Assembly (NCBI RefSeq): GCF_052162025.1
Contig: NZ_CP197401.1
Span: 2,480,001 to 2,544,000 of the forward strand
DNA length: 64,000 nucleotides
From: Methylobacter sp015476545
GTDB taxonomy: Bacteria > Pseudomonadota > Gammaproteobacteria > Methylococcales > Methylomonadaceae
Direction of reading: 5' to 3'
Shown: positions 52,617-61,492 of the stretch, piece after piece
Numbering within the stretch: the stretch's first letter is position 1
How the letters are laid out: the number at the start of each line of letters is the position of its first letter
Position numbers and translations under genes: made by a program
Notes under the pieces: model-generated
Databases searched by the model: none
Told to the model about the DNA's origin: nothing
Seen by the model: only the letters and a program-made list of their open reading frames with translations

Positions 52617-53057
52617 TTAATTCAAATACAGATCCATAGTGATAAATGGCGTTTTCGCCTTGCTAGCAACAAACCCACATTTTTCATATAATCTGATAGC
52701 CGGTATGTTGTCACTCGCCACCTCCAGGCTGATCTGACGCATCCCCAACGCTTTTTTGCGTTCTATACACCGTTTCATCAAGCTCTCGGCGATGCCCTTG
52801 CCCGTCGCCTCACGCAACACGCTGACATTGGTGATGTAGGCAGTGCGCTTCTCCATATCATTGCAATAGACGGCCACCAGCCCAACCAGCTTGTCATCAA
52901 TCCACGCTTCGTATCTCGTCGACTTACTGACGATCTTTTTTGCATAATCGTTTATGTCGACACGTCCGCTCATAGGCGGCATGAAATCGGTATTGCAGAG
53001 CCAGAGATGTTCAGCAATCTCCGCCTCGGATGCTTTGTTCAATCGGTACTTGATCAT
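52617..53057 (-). CDS. GNAT family N-acetyltransferase
   Basis: A 146-aa acetyl-CoA-dependent acyltransferase. The GNAT fold is seen in WIDDKLVGLVAVY (strand 2-3), AYITNVSVLREATGKGIAESL (motif A, with the CoA-binding R/Q-x-x-G-x-G/A type RE-ATGKGIA, near 90) and ASDNIPAIRLYEKCGFVAS (motif B). The start overlaps the preceding gene by ATGA. In this setting it may acetylate an amino sugar, for instance the product of one of the DegT enzymes. Confidence 0.85.
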   Translation of the reverse strand: MIKYRLNKASEAEIAEHLWLCNTDFMPPMSGRVDINDYAKKIVSKSTRYEAWIDDKLVGLVAVYCNDMEKRTAYITNVSVLREATGKGIAESLMKRCIERKKALGMRQISLEVASDNIPAIRLYEKCGFVASKAKTPFITMDLYLN

Positions 53058-54022
53058 ATTATCAACTCGGCCAGCCCGAATCCGTAGCGTCCGAACTCAT
53101 TACCGTTATAGAGCAAATACACCTTGCCGTCGCACTCGAACACATGGGGATAGCACAACATATCCCCATCCCAATCGCCCGACGTTACGTCAAGCAGCGG
53201 ATTCATATCGTCCCGCGTCCAGCTCATCAAGTCGTCGGAGTAAGCATGGCCGATACGATAGCCGCGATCCCTGTTATTCCTGAAATCGAACGACTGGCGA
53301 TAGCAAAAGAACATGTGATGACGGCCGTCGATTCCGATCACTGTCGGCAGTGCCTGGCTTTCATCCGGCCCCAGTTTGTCCGGGATGATCTGCCGCGCCT
53401 CTTCCTTGGTCCAGTTGATGCCGTCGCTGGAGATCGCATGGCCGATCTTGTAGGTACGGTCCGGCGCGGCGTCCGAAGAGAACTTTTTCCAGCCGGTGCC
53501 GAAGATGTACCACATATGGAACACATCGCCGATGACCTTCACGAAGCCGTCGCCGACCAGGCAGGGCTCATGCAGAGATGCTGAAAGCACCGGCCCGTCC
53601 CCGATGCGCTGGAAGGTGAGGCCGTCGTCACGACTGATGGCCAAACCGATAGCGGTGTCCACCGAGACGGACACCCGCCGGTTCCAGCCGCAGGTGTAGC
53701 CGTACACGGCATCGCCGTGGCGCATGATGCTCATCGGGAAGATGCCGTGCTCATCGAAGGAGCCCAGCCCACCGAGCGGAATGACAGACTTGTCGGACAC
53801 GCGAATCACATCGCGCAAATTCTTCTGCATATCAACAAAGGCGATATGGCTCAAATGCTTCCCGCTGTTTTTATCTACCGAGCGGGTGGAGAAATAGATC
53901 CGCACGAAATCGTCGAACACCAGTGCTTGCGGCGATTGTGCGAACTGCATGCAGCCGTTAGGCAGCTTGTGATGTGTCGGGTCAAATATCTTGCCGAGCT
54001 TATTCCACTTCATCGCACTCAT
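53054..54022 (-). CDS. Five-bladed beta-propeller protein (GH43/GH32-like), copy 2
   Basis: A 322-aa protein without a signal peptide, hence cytoplasmic. Repeated propeller blades are visible (FVRIYFSTRS, GLAISRDDGLTFQRIGDGPV, KIGHAISSDGINWTKEE, RIGHAYSDDLMSWTRDD), the pattern of GH43/GH32/GH130-type folds. SD GGAG is part of the preceding stop region, 3 bp from the paralog. Closely related to the neighbour at 54026. Being cytoplasmic in a biosynthetic operon argues against a secreted glycosidase; it may act on sugar intermediates. Confidence 0.72.
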   Translation of the reverse strand: MSAMKWNKLGKIFDPTHHKLPNGCMQFAQSPQALVFDDFVRIYFSTRSVDKNSGKHLSHIAFVDMQKNLRDVIRVSDKSVIPLGGLGSFDEHGIFPMSIMRHGDAVYGYTCGWNRRVSVSVDTAIGLAISRDDGLTFQRIGDGPVLSASLHEPCLVGDGFVKVIGDVFHMWYIFGTGWKKFSSDAAPDRTYKIGHAISSDGINWTKEEARQIIPDKLGPDESQALPTVIGIDGRHHMFFCYRQSFDFRNNRDRGYRIGHAYSDDLMSWTRDDMNPLLDVTSGDWDGDMLCYPHVFECDGKVYLLYNGNEFGRYGFGLAELII

Positions 54023-54025
54023 CGT

Positions 54026-54988
54026 TTACTCCAGTTTTCCGTCTAGCGCGGCCAGCCCGAATCCGTATCGGCCGACCTGATCGCCAAGGTAGGCCAGATA
54101 GGTCTTCCCATCCAGCTCGAAAACGTGCGGATAGCTGATCATTTCGGCATCCCAGCCCTCCGCCGATACGTCGATGCCTGCTTTCGCATCATCCCTCACC
54201 CAGTCGATCAAGTTTGCGCTGGATGCATAACCGATGCGATAGCCGTAATCCTTGCCCCGATAATGACTGCTGTAACGGTAACAGAAAAACATGTGGTATT
54301 TACCATTGGCGTGGAATACGTCCGGGCTGGCTTGCGCTTCATCTTCCTCGATGCGGCTTTCGATCAGATCCTTGTTGACCTTGTTCCAGTGGATGCCATC
54401 GGCCGATGTCGCCATCCGTATCTTATAGACCGGCTCCGCTCGCCCATCCACCGTCTTCCACTTGCGTCCGGCGATATACCAGAGATACCAGATATTATTG
54501 AAACGCCTGATCTTCGGCCCGCTCAGCACGAAGGGCTCATCCGGCGAATACGGCAGCACCGGGCCATTGCCGAGCTTGGTGAAGGTATTGCCTCCGTCGC
54601 GGCTGAGCGCCATGCCGATTGCTACATTGAACGGCACTGATTCGCAGCGCGTCCAACCCGCATAATAGGCGCGCACTTCATCGCCGTTGCGAATGACGGA
54701 AACCGGATAGGTGCCGAATTCATCGAATTCCCCTAACCCGCCAAGATTCAGAATCGGCTGTTCACTGACATGCCGCACCTTGAACAGATCTGTGCGATCC
54801 AGATCGACATAAGCAGAATAGCTTACGTACTGGCCGCTCTCATCCGCTGGGGGGCGGCAGGAAAAATAGATCCGCACGAAATCCTCGAACAACAATGTGG
54901 CCGGTGCTTGTGCGAATTCTCTCAACCAGCTGCGTCCTTTCACTTCTTGCGGTGTGAATACTTTGCCTAATTTTTTCCATCTAAACAT
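54026..54988 (-). CDS. Five-bladed beta-propeller protein (GH43/GH32-like), copy 1
   Basis: 320 aa, no signal peptide, same fold as its downstream neighbour: FVRIYFSCRPPADESG, GMALSRDGGNTFTKLGNGPV, RMATSADGIHWNKVNKD, RIGYASSANLIDWVRDD and the C-terminal QVGRYGFGLAAL. The two proteins align end to end, so they stem from a tandem duplication. SD AGGGG. It follows the WbqC/DegT group, whose products modify amino sugars. The catalytic acids cannot be assigned with confidence. Confidence 0.72.
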   Translation of the reverse strand: MFRWKKLGKVFTPQEVKGRSWLREFAQAPATLLFEDFVRIYFSCRPPADESGQYVSYSAYVDLDRTDLFKVRHVSEQPILNLGGLGEFDEFGTYPVSVIRNGDEVRAYYAGWTRCESVPFNVAIGMALSRDGGNTFTKLGNGPVLPYSPDEPFVLSGPKIRRFNNIWYLWYIAGRKWKTVDGRAEPVYKIRMATSADGIHWNKVNKDLIESRIEEDEAQASPDVFHANGKYHMFFCYRYSSHYRGKDYGYRIGYASSANLIDWVRDDAKAGIDVSAEGWDAEMISYPHVFELDGKTYLAYLGDQVGRYGFGLAALDGKLE

Positions 54989-54995
54989 AGTTCAA

Positions 54996-55286
54996 TCAAC
55001 CCCTAATTAGTCGAGATACAAGGTTTGGAGGTCGGGCAACTTTGAAAACATCGCAATCCACGAGCGAGCACGCATAGGTGCGATTGTCGCCATCGCACCA
55101 ATAACATCCGCTCTGGTATGCATTTCGGTCAGCCACAAAATCATAAACGACAGTCCCTGTTTGAATGGCTTGTGATGATTGAGAAAATAATTCGTCTGAA
55201 TAGGGCTGCTGTCTTTGAGGTGGAAGCGCCAACTTAAAATAGCCGCCCATAATTTTTGACAATAGCTCGCCAATAATATTATTCAT
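54996..55286 (-). CDS. Hypothetical ORF overlapping the WbqC gene end
   Basis: A 96-aa frame whose ATG overlaps the upstream WbqC stop (ATGA), a good sign for a coupled gene. It has five Cys in its C-terminal half (GCYWCDG, ACSLVDC) but no recognised domain. A second frame of 88 codons runs through the same DNA; a frameshifted remnant of a longer gene is possible. Confidence 0.4.
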   Translation of the reverse strand: MNNIIGELLSKIMGGYFKLALPPQRQQPYSDELFSQSSQAIQTGTVVYDFVADRNAYQSGCYWCDGDNRTYACSLVDCDVFKVARPPNLVSRLIRG

Positions 55287-56062
55287 AAATACCCTAATCC
55301 ATATTGCCGGTCATCAATCATTTCTTCATGGCTTTCAAAGTGAAGAATCTTGCTATCAGAGAACTTTAATAATTGATACTGTTTCAGAAATTTTCTAATT
55401 TCATCCAATGGGCAAAACATTAAGACATCAATAATTGAGAGAGAAGGGACAAAAGGTTCGGCGAACTGATGATACTGAATGGCATCAGATCGAATAAAAC
55501 TCAGCTCAATCCCAAACTTGAGAAAGTCGCGCTCTTTATAAAGCGCCATCCCGCCTATCGGATTTATATAATGACTGGAACCTACACAACGATTAGTTTC
55601 GATAACACGGTCCTGACATTTCAGTGAGTTGTCTTTTTCCAATTCAGAAGCCACTAAAATTCGGCATTGAATTTTCAGCAAGCTTGCTAAACGTCGAATA
55701 GCGTTGGTATTAAATTCGCTGACGTTGCTTGAACCGAAACTCATTATGTCTGCGATAATAGGGTAAATATCCTTGAAGTACGGCGTCTTTCTATAAGCGC
55801 ACTCGATACGCCTCAGGATCTTGCTGCGCACATTCTGGCTTTCGACGTAATGCCTTTGATTGATAGGCAAATCCGCTGAATCTCCCTGAACGGGAAACGT
55901 CAACCAGCAAGGCTCTTGATTGACCAGGATACGATTCCTGTTGATCCATCCTCCTTTTATATATTGCATGTCGTCTCCGACGACAAAAATATCGCTGCAT
56001 TCCAATAACTGGAAGTATCCAATGTATGGAAAAAGGTATGGCTGCATGATTGTTACAATCAT
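55283..56062 (-). CDS. WbqC family protein, copy 2
   Basis: A WbqC-like protein (about 259 aa) of surface-sugar loci: IVTIMQPYLFPYIGYFQLLE at the N-terminus, KGGWINRNRIL, CWLTFPVQGDSADLPINQ and HYINPIGGMALY. The reaction is not settled; WbqC genes often accompany amino-sugar acylation. The start at 56062 is supported by GGAG in GAGGAGAACGAAA; the reported longer frame begins with a TTG inside that site. It is nearly the same as copy 1 over the first 210 residues, then diverges (FCPLDEIRKFLKQYQLLKF). Confidence 0.82.
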   Translation of the reverse strand: MIVTIMQPYLFPYIGYFQLLECSDIFVVGDDMQYIKGGWINRNRILVNQEPCWLTFPVQGDSADLPINQRHYVESQNVRSKILRRIECAYRKTPYFKDIYPIIADIMSFGSSNVSEFNTNAIRRLASLLKIQCRILVASELEKDNSLKCQDRVIETNRCVGSSHYINPIGGMALYKERDFLKFGIELSFIRSDAIQYHQFAEPFVPSLSIIDVLMFCPLDEIRKFLKQYQLLKFSDSKILHFESHEEMIDDRQYGLGYL

Positions 56063-56084
56063 TTTCGTTCTCCTCAAATGACAC

Positions 56085-56325
56085 TAGCAATCGCAATACA
56101 GAAAAAACTAGACCCATTGCGTTATCAGGCGAGGTCATTCCTGCCGGCAACACAATGATCCGATCGGCCACGCTTTACTATTTGTCGGCATCAAATCCCG
56201 CATTGGATAAAATGCCTTATAAGGCTGCTTGTTACGGCATCCGGACCAGAAGTACCGTCTTGCCAGCACATTCTCCATCTGGAGAGCACAAATGATCTCA
56301 TTACGCACTGTAACCACCATACATC
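56085..56325 (-). pseudogene. Duplicated 3' fragment of the DegT aminotransferase gene
   Basis: The minus strand reads LQMENVLARRYFWSGCRNKQ, PYKAFYP, then in another frame ADRIIVLPAGMTSPDNAM and SVLRLL, matching the last 65 or so residues of the DegT protein encoded at 57096 (AENVLARRYFWPGCHNMQ, ADRVIVLPTGITLPESA). It is frameshifted and has no 5' part. With the WbqC gene after it, it forms a copy of the 56301-57330 segment. Confidence 0.85.
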
Positions 56326-57086
56326 GGTATAAGCGTCGGCTGTGCTTCTTGCTGGTGATTATCCGGCTCAGCAAACCACTGCTCCTGTTTGATCAGGTCG
56401 TATTTCGCTAAAAGCTTCGAGGTGCCCGGAATCCCGTTAAACATCAGCACATCAATAATTGAAAGAGAAGGAACGAAAGGTTCGGCGAACTGATGATACT
56501 GAATGACATCAGGCCGAAGGAAACTCAGTTCAATCCCAAACTTGAGAAAGTCGCGCTCTTTATAAAGCGCCATCCCGCCTATCGGATTTATATAATGACT
56601 GGAACCTACACAACGGTTGATCTCAATAACACGGTCCTGACCTTTCAGTGAGTTATTCTTCTTCAATTCAGAAGACACTAAAATTCGGCATTGAATGTTC
56701 AGCAAGCTTGCCAAGCATCGGATAGCGTTGGTATTAAACTCGCTGATATTGTTTGAACCGAAGCTCATTATGTCTGCGATAACAGGGTAAATATCCTTGA
56801 AGTACGGCGCTTTTCTATAAGCGCACTCGATACGCCTCAGGATCTTGCTGCGCACATTCGGATCTTCGACGTAATACCTTTGATTGATAGGCAAATCTGC
56901 TGAATCGTCGTGAATGGAAAACGTCAACCAGCAGGGCTCCCGATCAACCAAGATGCGATTCCTGTTGATCCATCCTCCCTTTATATATTGCATGTCGTCT
57001 CCGACGACAAAAATATCGCTGCACTCCAATAACTGGAAGTATCCAATGTATGGAAAAAGGTACGGTTGCATGCCTGTTGTAATCAT
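56301..57086 (-). CDS. WbqC family protein, copy 1
   Basis: 261-aa WbqC-like protein: ITTGMQPYLFPYIGYFQLLE, KGGWINRNRIL, CWLTFSIHDDSADLPINQ, HYINPIGGMALYKERDF and FVPSLSIIDVLMF. SD GGAAG six bases before ATG. It starts 9 bp after the DegT stop, so the two are coupled. Its last residues run into the duplication junction with the degT fragment and differ from copy 2, so which copy has the original C-terminus is unclear. Confidence 0.84.
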   Translation of the reverse strand: MITTGMQPYLFPYIGYFQLLECSDIFVVGDDMQYIKGGWINRNRILVDREPCWLTFSIHDDSADLPINQRYYVEDPNVRSKILRRIECAYRKAPYFKDIYPVIADIMSFGSNNISEFNTNAIRCLASLLNIQCRILVSSELKKNNSLKGQDRVIEINRCVGSSHYINPIGGMALYKERDFLKFGIELSFLRPDVIQYHQFAEPFVPSLSIIDVLMFNGIPGTSKLLAKYDLIKQEQWFAEPDNHQQEAQPTLIPMYGGYSA

Positions 57087-57095
57087 TTTGGCTTC

Positions 57096-58265
57096 CTACT
57101 GTGACGTTAGTAATCGCATTACCGAAGCGACTACATCTATTGCGCTTTCTGGTAGAGTTATCCCTGTCGGCAACACGATGACGCGATCTGCCACCGTTTT
57201 AGTATTTGGCAACATCACTCCCGCATTGGGATAAAACGCCTTATAAGGCTGCATATTATGGCATCCGGGCCAGAAGTACCGTCTTGCCAGCACATTCTCC
57301 GCATGGAGAGCATGAATGATCTCATCCCGGCTTATGGGTAATTCATCGCTGACTTCAACCACCACATATTGGTAATTGTTGTGTTCGCGGTCGTCATAAG
57401 CAAGGACCGATACTCCCTGTATCTCATTCAGCTGCATGGAATACCGTTCATGATTACGACGGTTAGCCTCGACAAATTCGCCAATGGCATCAAGATTGAC
57501 TAAACCCATCGCCGCAGCTATTTCGGTCATTTTCCCGTTCGTGCCGGGATAAATCACATTGTCGTAGCCCGAGAAGCCAAAGTTCTTCATCAACCGCATT
57601 TTTCTGGCGAGGTCATCATTACTGGTGACCACGGCTCCACCCTCGAAGGTATTAAAAAACTTGGTGGCATGGAAGCTGAGGACTTCACACTCGCCAAAAC
57701 CGCCAATCATTTCCCCTTTGTAGGAACACCCGAAAGCATGGGCAGCGTCAAACATCAGCTTCAATCCATAATCATTGGCAATGGCCTGCAGATCATCTAC
57801 TGGACAACTGCGCCCCCATAAATGGACGCCGATTATCCCGGTGGTTTTTGGCGTAATCATCCTGAGCACAGCCTCCGGATCGAGATTGTGGGTATTCGGA
57901 TCGATATCCGCAAACACGGGGGTAATCTCCTGCCATTGCAGCGCGTGAGCCGTTGCAACAAAAGTATAGGACGGCATGATCACCTCCCCCTTCAACTCCA
58001 ACGCGCGAATCGCAATCTCCAGTGCGACCGTACCGTTGCACATGGCCACGCAATGTTTCACACCGAGGAATTCCGCCAACAGACGCTCGAACTCCTGGAC
58101 CAGCGGGCCGTTGTTGCTCAACCAGCGCCGGTTAAAAATATCATTCATATACGACAGAAAGGTTTCCTGGCTTCCCATGTTCGGCCGTCCGACGTGCAGC
58201 GGCTCCGGGAACGCCGGCGGAGCCCCAAACAAAGCCAGATCGGAGCGGGACTCAAAGTGTTTCAT
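57096..58265 (-). CDS. DegT/DnrJ/EryC1/StrS family aminotransferase, copy 1
   Basis: PLP-dependent sugar aminotransferase of 389 aa. Family features: NGPLVQEFERLLAEFLG, CNGTVALEIAIRAL, MPSYTFVATAHALQW, FDAAHAFGC and the PLP lysine in SFHATKFFNTFEGGAVV. The loop around FHATKFFNTFEGG is typical of 4-amino-4,6-dideoxyhexose transaminases (WecE/FdtB-like), which act on dTDP- or UDP-4-keto sugars. Perfect SD AGGAGGAG. No sugar 4,6-dehydratase is in the window, so its substrate must be made elsewhere. Confidence 0.88.
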   Translation of the reverse strand: MKHFESRSDLALFGAPPAFPEPLHVGRPNMGSQETFLSYMNDIFNRRWLSNNGPLVQEFERLLAEFLGVKHCVAMCNGTVALEIAIRALELKGEVIMPSYTFVATAHALQWQEITPVFADIDPNTHNLDPEAVLRMITPKTTGIIGVHLWGRSCPVDDLQAIANDYGLKLMFDAAHAFGCSYKGEMIGGFGECEVLSFHATKFFNTFEGGAVVTSNDDLARKMRLMKNFGFSGYDNVIYPGTNGKMTEIAAAMGLVNLDAIGEFVEANRRNHERYSMQLNEIQGVSVLAYDDREHNNYQYVVVEVSDELPISRDEIIHALHAENVLARRYFWPGCHNMQPYKAFYPNAGVMLPNTKTVADRVIVLPTGITLPESAIDVVASVMRLLTSQ

Positions 58266-58715
58266 GACTCCTCCTAACGTACAAAAGTTAACATCGAAAT
58301 AATCAAATGCACTCTAGCCAAAGTCCGCACGATAACTTTTTCAAGTGACATAACGTATGAACTTGTATTCGTCCACATGCCGCCCCTGATCCCGCCGCTT
58401 AATTATGCAGCGTGGGAATCATAGTTGTTGTCCATAACGTCAATAATTAACGCTCCTTCTAAGAAAACCGGGTCCGATTACCGGCAAAAGACCTTCTAAG
58501 CGTAGGCGAACCTGGCCCGACATTCGACAGAAATGGATACAAAACGGGTGAGAAATTAGTCCCAATAGTCAATTTTTGAGCTTTCATTTTATGTTTCCCT
58601 CGTCACCAGCTTTTTCCTTCTACCCTTTCGAAAAGTCCTCCACAATCTTCAATCGGTTCATTGAGCAATCGAAAAATTAACTTCTTGTCTTGGATCGCCC
58701 TCATGCTGATCTTCA
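58266..58715. other. Intergenic stretch with echoes of the acyltransferase duplication
   Basis: 450 bp. Its right part (58630-58715) matches the spacer between the two FemAB-like genes, including an upstream-region echo near 58587. A short ORF (58459-58587) with a plausible SD is listed separately. No other gene is seen. Confidence 0.5.
58459..58587 (-). CDS. Possible 42-aa ORF after the FemAB-like pair
   Basis: An ATG at 58587 follows AGGGAAACATAAA, whose surroundings resemble the leader of the FemAB-like gene at 60041 (CATTTTAT-TTCCC context). The 42-codon frame (start MKAQKLTIGTNFSPV) shows no known domain. It may be what is left of a third gene of the array or chance. Confidence 0.22.
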   Translation of the reverse strand: MKAQKLTIGTNFSPVLYPFLSNVGPGSPTLRRSFAGNRTRFS

Positions 58716-60041
58716 TCATGAATAGGCCAGTTCCGGAAACTCAGTTGAGGAGCCATGGCGCAGGTCTTGCCAATTGCTGATCAGTTCCGGAAGTTCGGCC
58801 AGAGAGCCATGGGACAGGTCCAGTATGTGGCTGGGCTGCGGAAGTTCGCGCATTATATTTTTGATTGTTTCCGTCCGCGCCGCCCATTCGCTATCCAGCA
58901 GCACGACCCAGGTCGACAGTCGGTCGCCCTGAAAATGGCAGCCTCTTAAGTAACTGGATAGTTCCTTGTCGCTCAGGACCGTGTGGGATCCAAGAAAAAT
59001 CAGGCTCACTAGCCGGTCGTCCTGTTCACAGATAAACGGATTCTCTTCCAGGAAGCGGTGCATTGGCGGACGGTTGCCGCAGGGCAGAAGCCAAAATTCG
59101 CGATCTATATGATCCGCGACAATTCGGCTGCCCCACTTCTTCTTGTAAACCAGAACGCCGTCTTTAAGGAAAGGGCGCGCGCATTGCATGCTCACCGTGG
59201 CGCAGCCGCGGCGGCGTGCCTCGACCATCGCAAACCAATAGATGGCTGCAATGCTTCCCGCATTGAATAATTCTCTGTCGGCATGCAAGACGCCGAACAG
59301 ATTGTTGTATAAACAATCGCCAGTTTGTGAAATCAAGTTGCCGGCCACTGCTAAGCCCGCCTTGCGAATCAGCATTAATTCACCTTTTTCATAAATTCGA
59401 CGGAATACCTCCCATGGAATGATTCTAGCGGATCCGCGGTGCCGGTCCTGAACGAACGGTCGGTACATCTGGTGATAAAAGAAATCCAGTTGTGCCGGGT
59501 CTTGGGTGATTTCATATTGGAACTCAGCATCTCTGATCTTTTTCAAATCGCGCCGGGTTGTAGAATTAATTAAGAAGGCCAGCAAGTCGACATCCGGGGG
59601 CGGAAGTTCAATGATCTGCTCAACATGGTACGGCATGATCAGCATGCGGCGAGCAGCTGCGCCTCGAGGCCGGAATCTTCTGTGCCGAAAAATGATCAGA
59701 TCTGCCTTCTTTTCCCAGCGTCGCATCACCCGATTCAGGCTCCAAAGCGGAACAGTGCCAATTCTTAGAGGGTCAAGGTATTCAGCATAGAGTAAATGCA
59801 TGATGTAAGGGTCGCATACCTTATCACTAAAAGGATCGCATGCTTCGTGACCAATCAGAATTACCGTTAACCCGGACCGCTCAATCCGATAAATCGGCAA
59901 CCACAAATCCCTAAGGAAAGTTATGGATCTACTGAGTGGCCAAATGAAGAACCGTTTGAGCGGCTGTTGCAGCGAGGCCGGCACATATTGATTAAAACTT
60001 TTTTTGATAAATTTCAGCATACTCAGTTTATTCGCTTCCAT
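58716..60041 (-). CDS. FemAB/GNAT-like acyltransferase, tandem copy 2
   Basis: A 441-aa cytoplasmic or membrane-associated protein. Residues about 160-330 look like a FemAB-type GNAT domain (PPPDVDLLAFLINSTTRRDL, DFFYHQMYRPFVQDRH, LMLIRKAGLAVAGNLISQ, SIAAIYWFAMVEARRRGC), which transfers an acyl or aminoacyl group to an amine. The N-terminus is basic and hydrophobic (FFIWPLSRSITFL). SD GGGAG. The 3' 373 bp is about 98 percent identical to its neighbour, whereas the 5' two-thirds has diverged. Likely role: acylating an amino sugar of the EPS (inference). Confidence 0.72.
   Translation of the reverse strand: MEANKLSMLKFIKKSFNQYVPASLQQPLKRFFIWPLSRSITFLRDLWLPIYRIERSGLTVILIGHEACDPFSDKVCDPYIMHLLYAEYLDPLRIGTVPLWSLNRVMRRWEKKADLIIFRHRRFRPRGAAARRMLIMPYHVEQIIELPPPDVDLLAFLINSTTRRDLKKIRDAEFQYEITQDPAQLDFFYHQMYRPFVQDRHRGSARIIPWEVFRRIYEKGELMLIRKAGLAVAGNLISQTGDCLYNNLFGVLHADRELFNAGSIAAIYWFAMVEARRRGCATVSMQCARPFLKDGVLVYKKKWGSRIVADHIDREFWLLPCGNRPPMHRFLEENPFICEQDDRLVSLIFLGSHTVLSDKELSSYLRGCHFQGDRLSTWVVLLDSEWAARTETIKNIMRELPQPSHILDLSHGSLAELPELISNWQDLRHGSSTEFPELAYS
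58721..59093 (-). repeat. 373-bp direct repeat, left copy (3' end of FemAB-like gene)
   Basis: Aligns without gaps to 60173-60545 at a constant offset of 1,452 bp, with about six mismatches by eye. It covers the last 115 or so codons. Identity falls sharply to its right, beyond the agggcagaagcca string. Confidence 0.85.
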
Positions 60042-60161
60042 TTTATATCTCCCTTGTTATTAAGTTTCTTCTGATCTTTGTCGGGGTTCCGCCACAATCT
60101 TCAATCGGTTCATTGAGCAATCGAAGAATTAGCTTTCTGTTTTTAACCTCTCTCATATTGA

Positions 60162-61448
60162 TCATGATCTTGAATAGGCCAGTTCCGGAAACTCACTCGA
60201 GGAGCCATGGCGCAGGTCTTGCCAATTGCTGATCAGTTCCGGAAGTTCGGCCAGAGAGCCATGGGACAGGTCCAGTATGTGGCTGGGCTGCGGAAGTTCG
60301 CGCATTATATTTTTGATTGTTTCCGTCCGCGCCGCCCATTCGCTATCCAGCAGCACGACCCAGGTCGACAGTCGGTCGCCCTGGAAATGGCAGTCTCTCA
60401 AGTAACTGGATAGTTCCTTGTCGCTCAGGACCGTGTGGGATCCGAGAAAAATCAGGCTCACTAGCCGGTCGTCCTGTTCACAGATAAACGGATTCTCTTC
60501 CAGGAAGCGGTGCATTGGCGGACGGTTGCCGCAGGGCAGAAGCCACAGTTCATGTTCTCTGTGATCCGCGACAATTCGGCCGCGCCACTTCTTCTTGTAA
60601 ACCAGAACGCCGTCTTTAAGGAAAGGGCGCGCGCATTGCATGCTCACTGTGGCGCAGCCGCGGCGGTGCGCCTCGGCTATCGAAAACCAATAGCAGGCTG
60701 CGATAGTGCCTGCCTTGAGCAACTCCTTGTCGGCATTGAGAACGCCAAGCACATGCAAAGTATAACAATCGTTGGTTTGTAAATTCAGGTTGCCGGCTAC
60801 TGGCAGGCCCGCCTTGTGAATCAGCAGCAATTCCATTTTTTCATAAGCCAGCCTGAAGGCGTCCCATGGAAGAATATCAGCGGCGTCGCGGTGTCGATAC
60901 TGGATAAATGGCCGGAGCATCTGGTGATAAAAGAAATCCAGTTGTGCCGGGTCTTGGGTGATTTCATATTTAAATTCAGAGTCTCGGATTCTCTTCAGAT
61001 CGCGCCGGGTTGTAGAGTTATAGAAGAAGGCCAGCAAGTCGGCATCCGGGGGGGGAAGATCAATGGATTGCGCGACATAGTACGGCATGATCAGCATGCG
61101 GCGGGCAAATGCGCCTTGAGGCCGGAATCTTCTGTGCCGAAAAATAATGACATCCGCTTTCTCTTGCCAATGCCGCATCACCCGGCTCAGACTCCAGATC
61201 GGCACAGTGCCGATTCTTATAGGCTTAAGGTATTCACCATATATCAAGTTTATTAAATAGGAATCGCACGCCTGGTGACCAATCAGGATTGCCGTTAATC
61301 CGGATTGCTCAATTCGATAAATCGGCAGCCAGATATCTTTTATAACGAGACGGATAATCCCTTTCAGCGGCCTGATGAAGAACCGTCTGAGCGGTTGCTG
61401 AAGCTTAGCTGGCACGTATTGATTAAAAGCTTTCTTGATAAGTATCAT
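60162..61448 (-). CDS. FemAB/GNAT-like acyltransferase, tandem copy 1
   Basis: 428-aa paralog of the next gene, with the same order of blocks: NQYVPAKLQQPLRRFFIRPL, YRIEQSGLTAILIGHQAC, RRFRPQGAFARRMLIMPYYV, STTRRDLKRIRDSEFKYEIT, LLLIHKAGLPVAGNLNLQ and GTIAACYWFSIAEAHRRGC. The C-terminal repeat-like segment HGSLAELPELISNWQDLRHG is shared. SD AGAAGAG. Located between a WbpE-like aminotransferase and the WecE-like one, it fits a job in acylating the resulting amino groups. Confidence 0.72.
   Translation of the reverse strand: MILIKKAFNQYVPAKLQQPLRRFFIRPLKGIIRLVIKDIWLPIYRIEQSGLTAILIGHQACDSYLINLIYGEYLKPIRIGTVPIWSLSRVMRHWQEKADVIIFRHRRFRPQGAFARRMLIMPYYVAQSIDLPPPDADLLAFFYNSTTRRDLKRIRDSEFKYEITQDPAQLDFFYHQMLRPFIQYRHRDAADILPWDAFRLAYEKMELLLIHKAGLPVAGNLNLQTNDCYTLHVLGVLNADKELLKAGTIAACYWFSIAEAHRRGCATVSMQCARPFLKDGVLVYKKKWRGRIVADHREHELWLLPCGNRPPMHRFLEENPFICEQDDRLVSLIFLGSHTVLSDKELSSYLRDCHFQGDRLSTWVVLLDSEWAARTETIKNIMRELPQPSHILDLSHGSLAELPELISNWQDLRHGSSSEFPELAYSRS
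60173..60545 (-). repeat. 373-bp direct repeat, right copy
   Basis: Partner of 58721-59093. The homogenised 3' ends against divergent 5' parts indicate gene conversion or recent unequal crossing-over. Confidence 0.85.
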
Positions 61449-61492
61449 TATTCTCTTCTTTAGCTTCGTGATCGCAGATTTTTAATGCTCAA

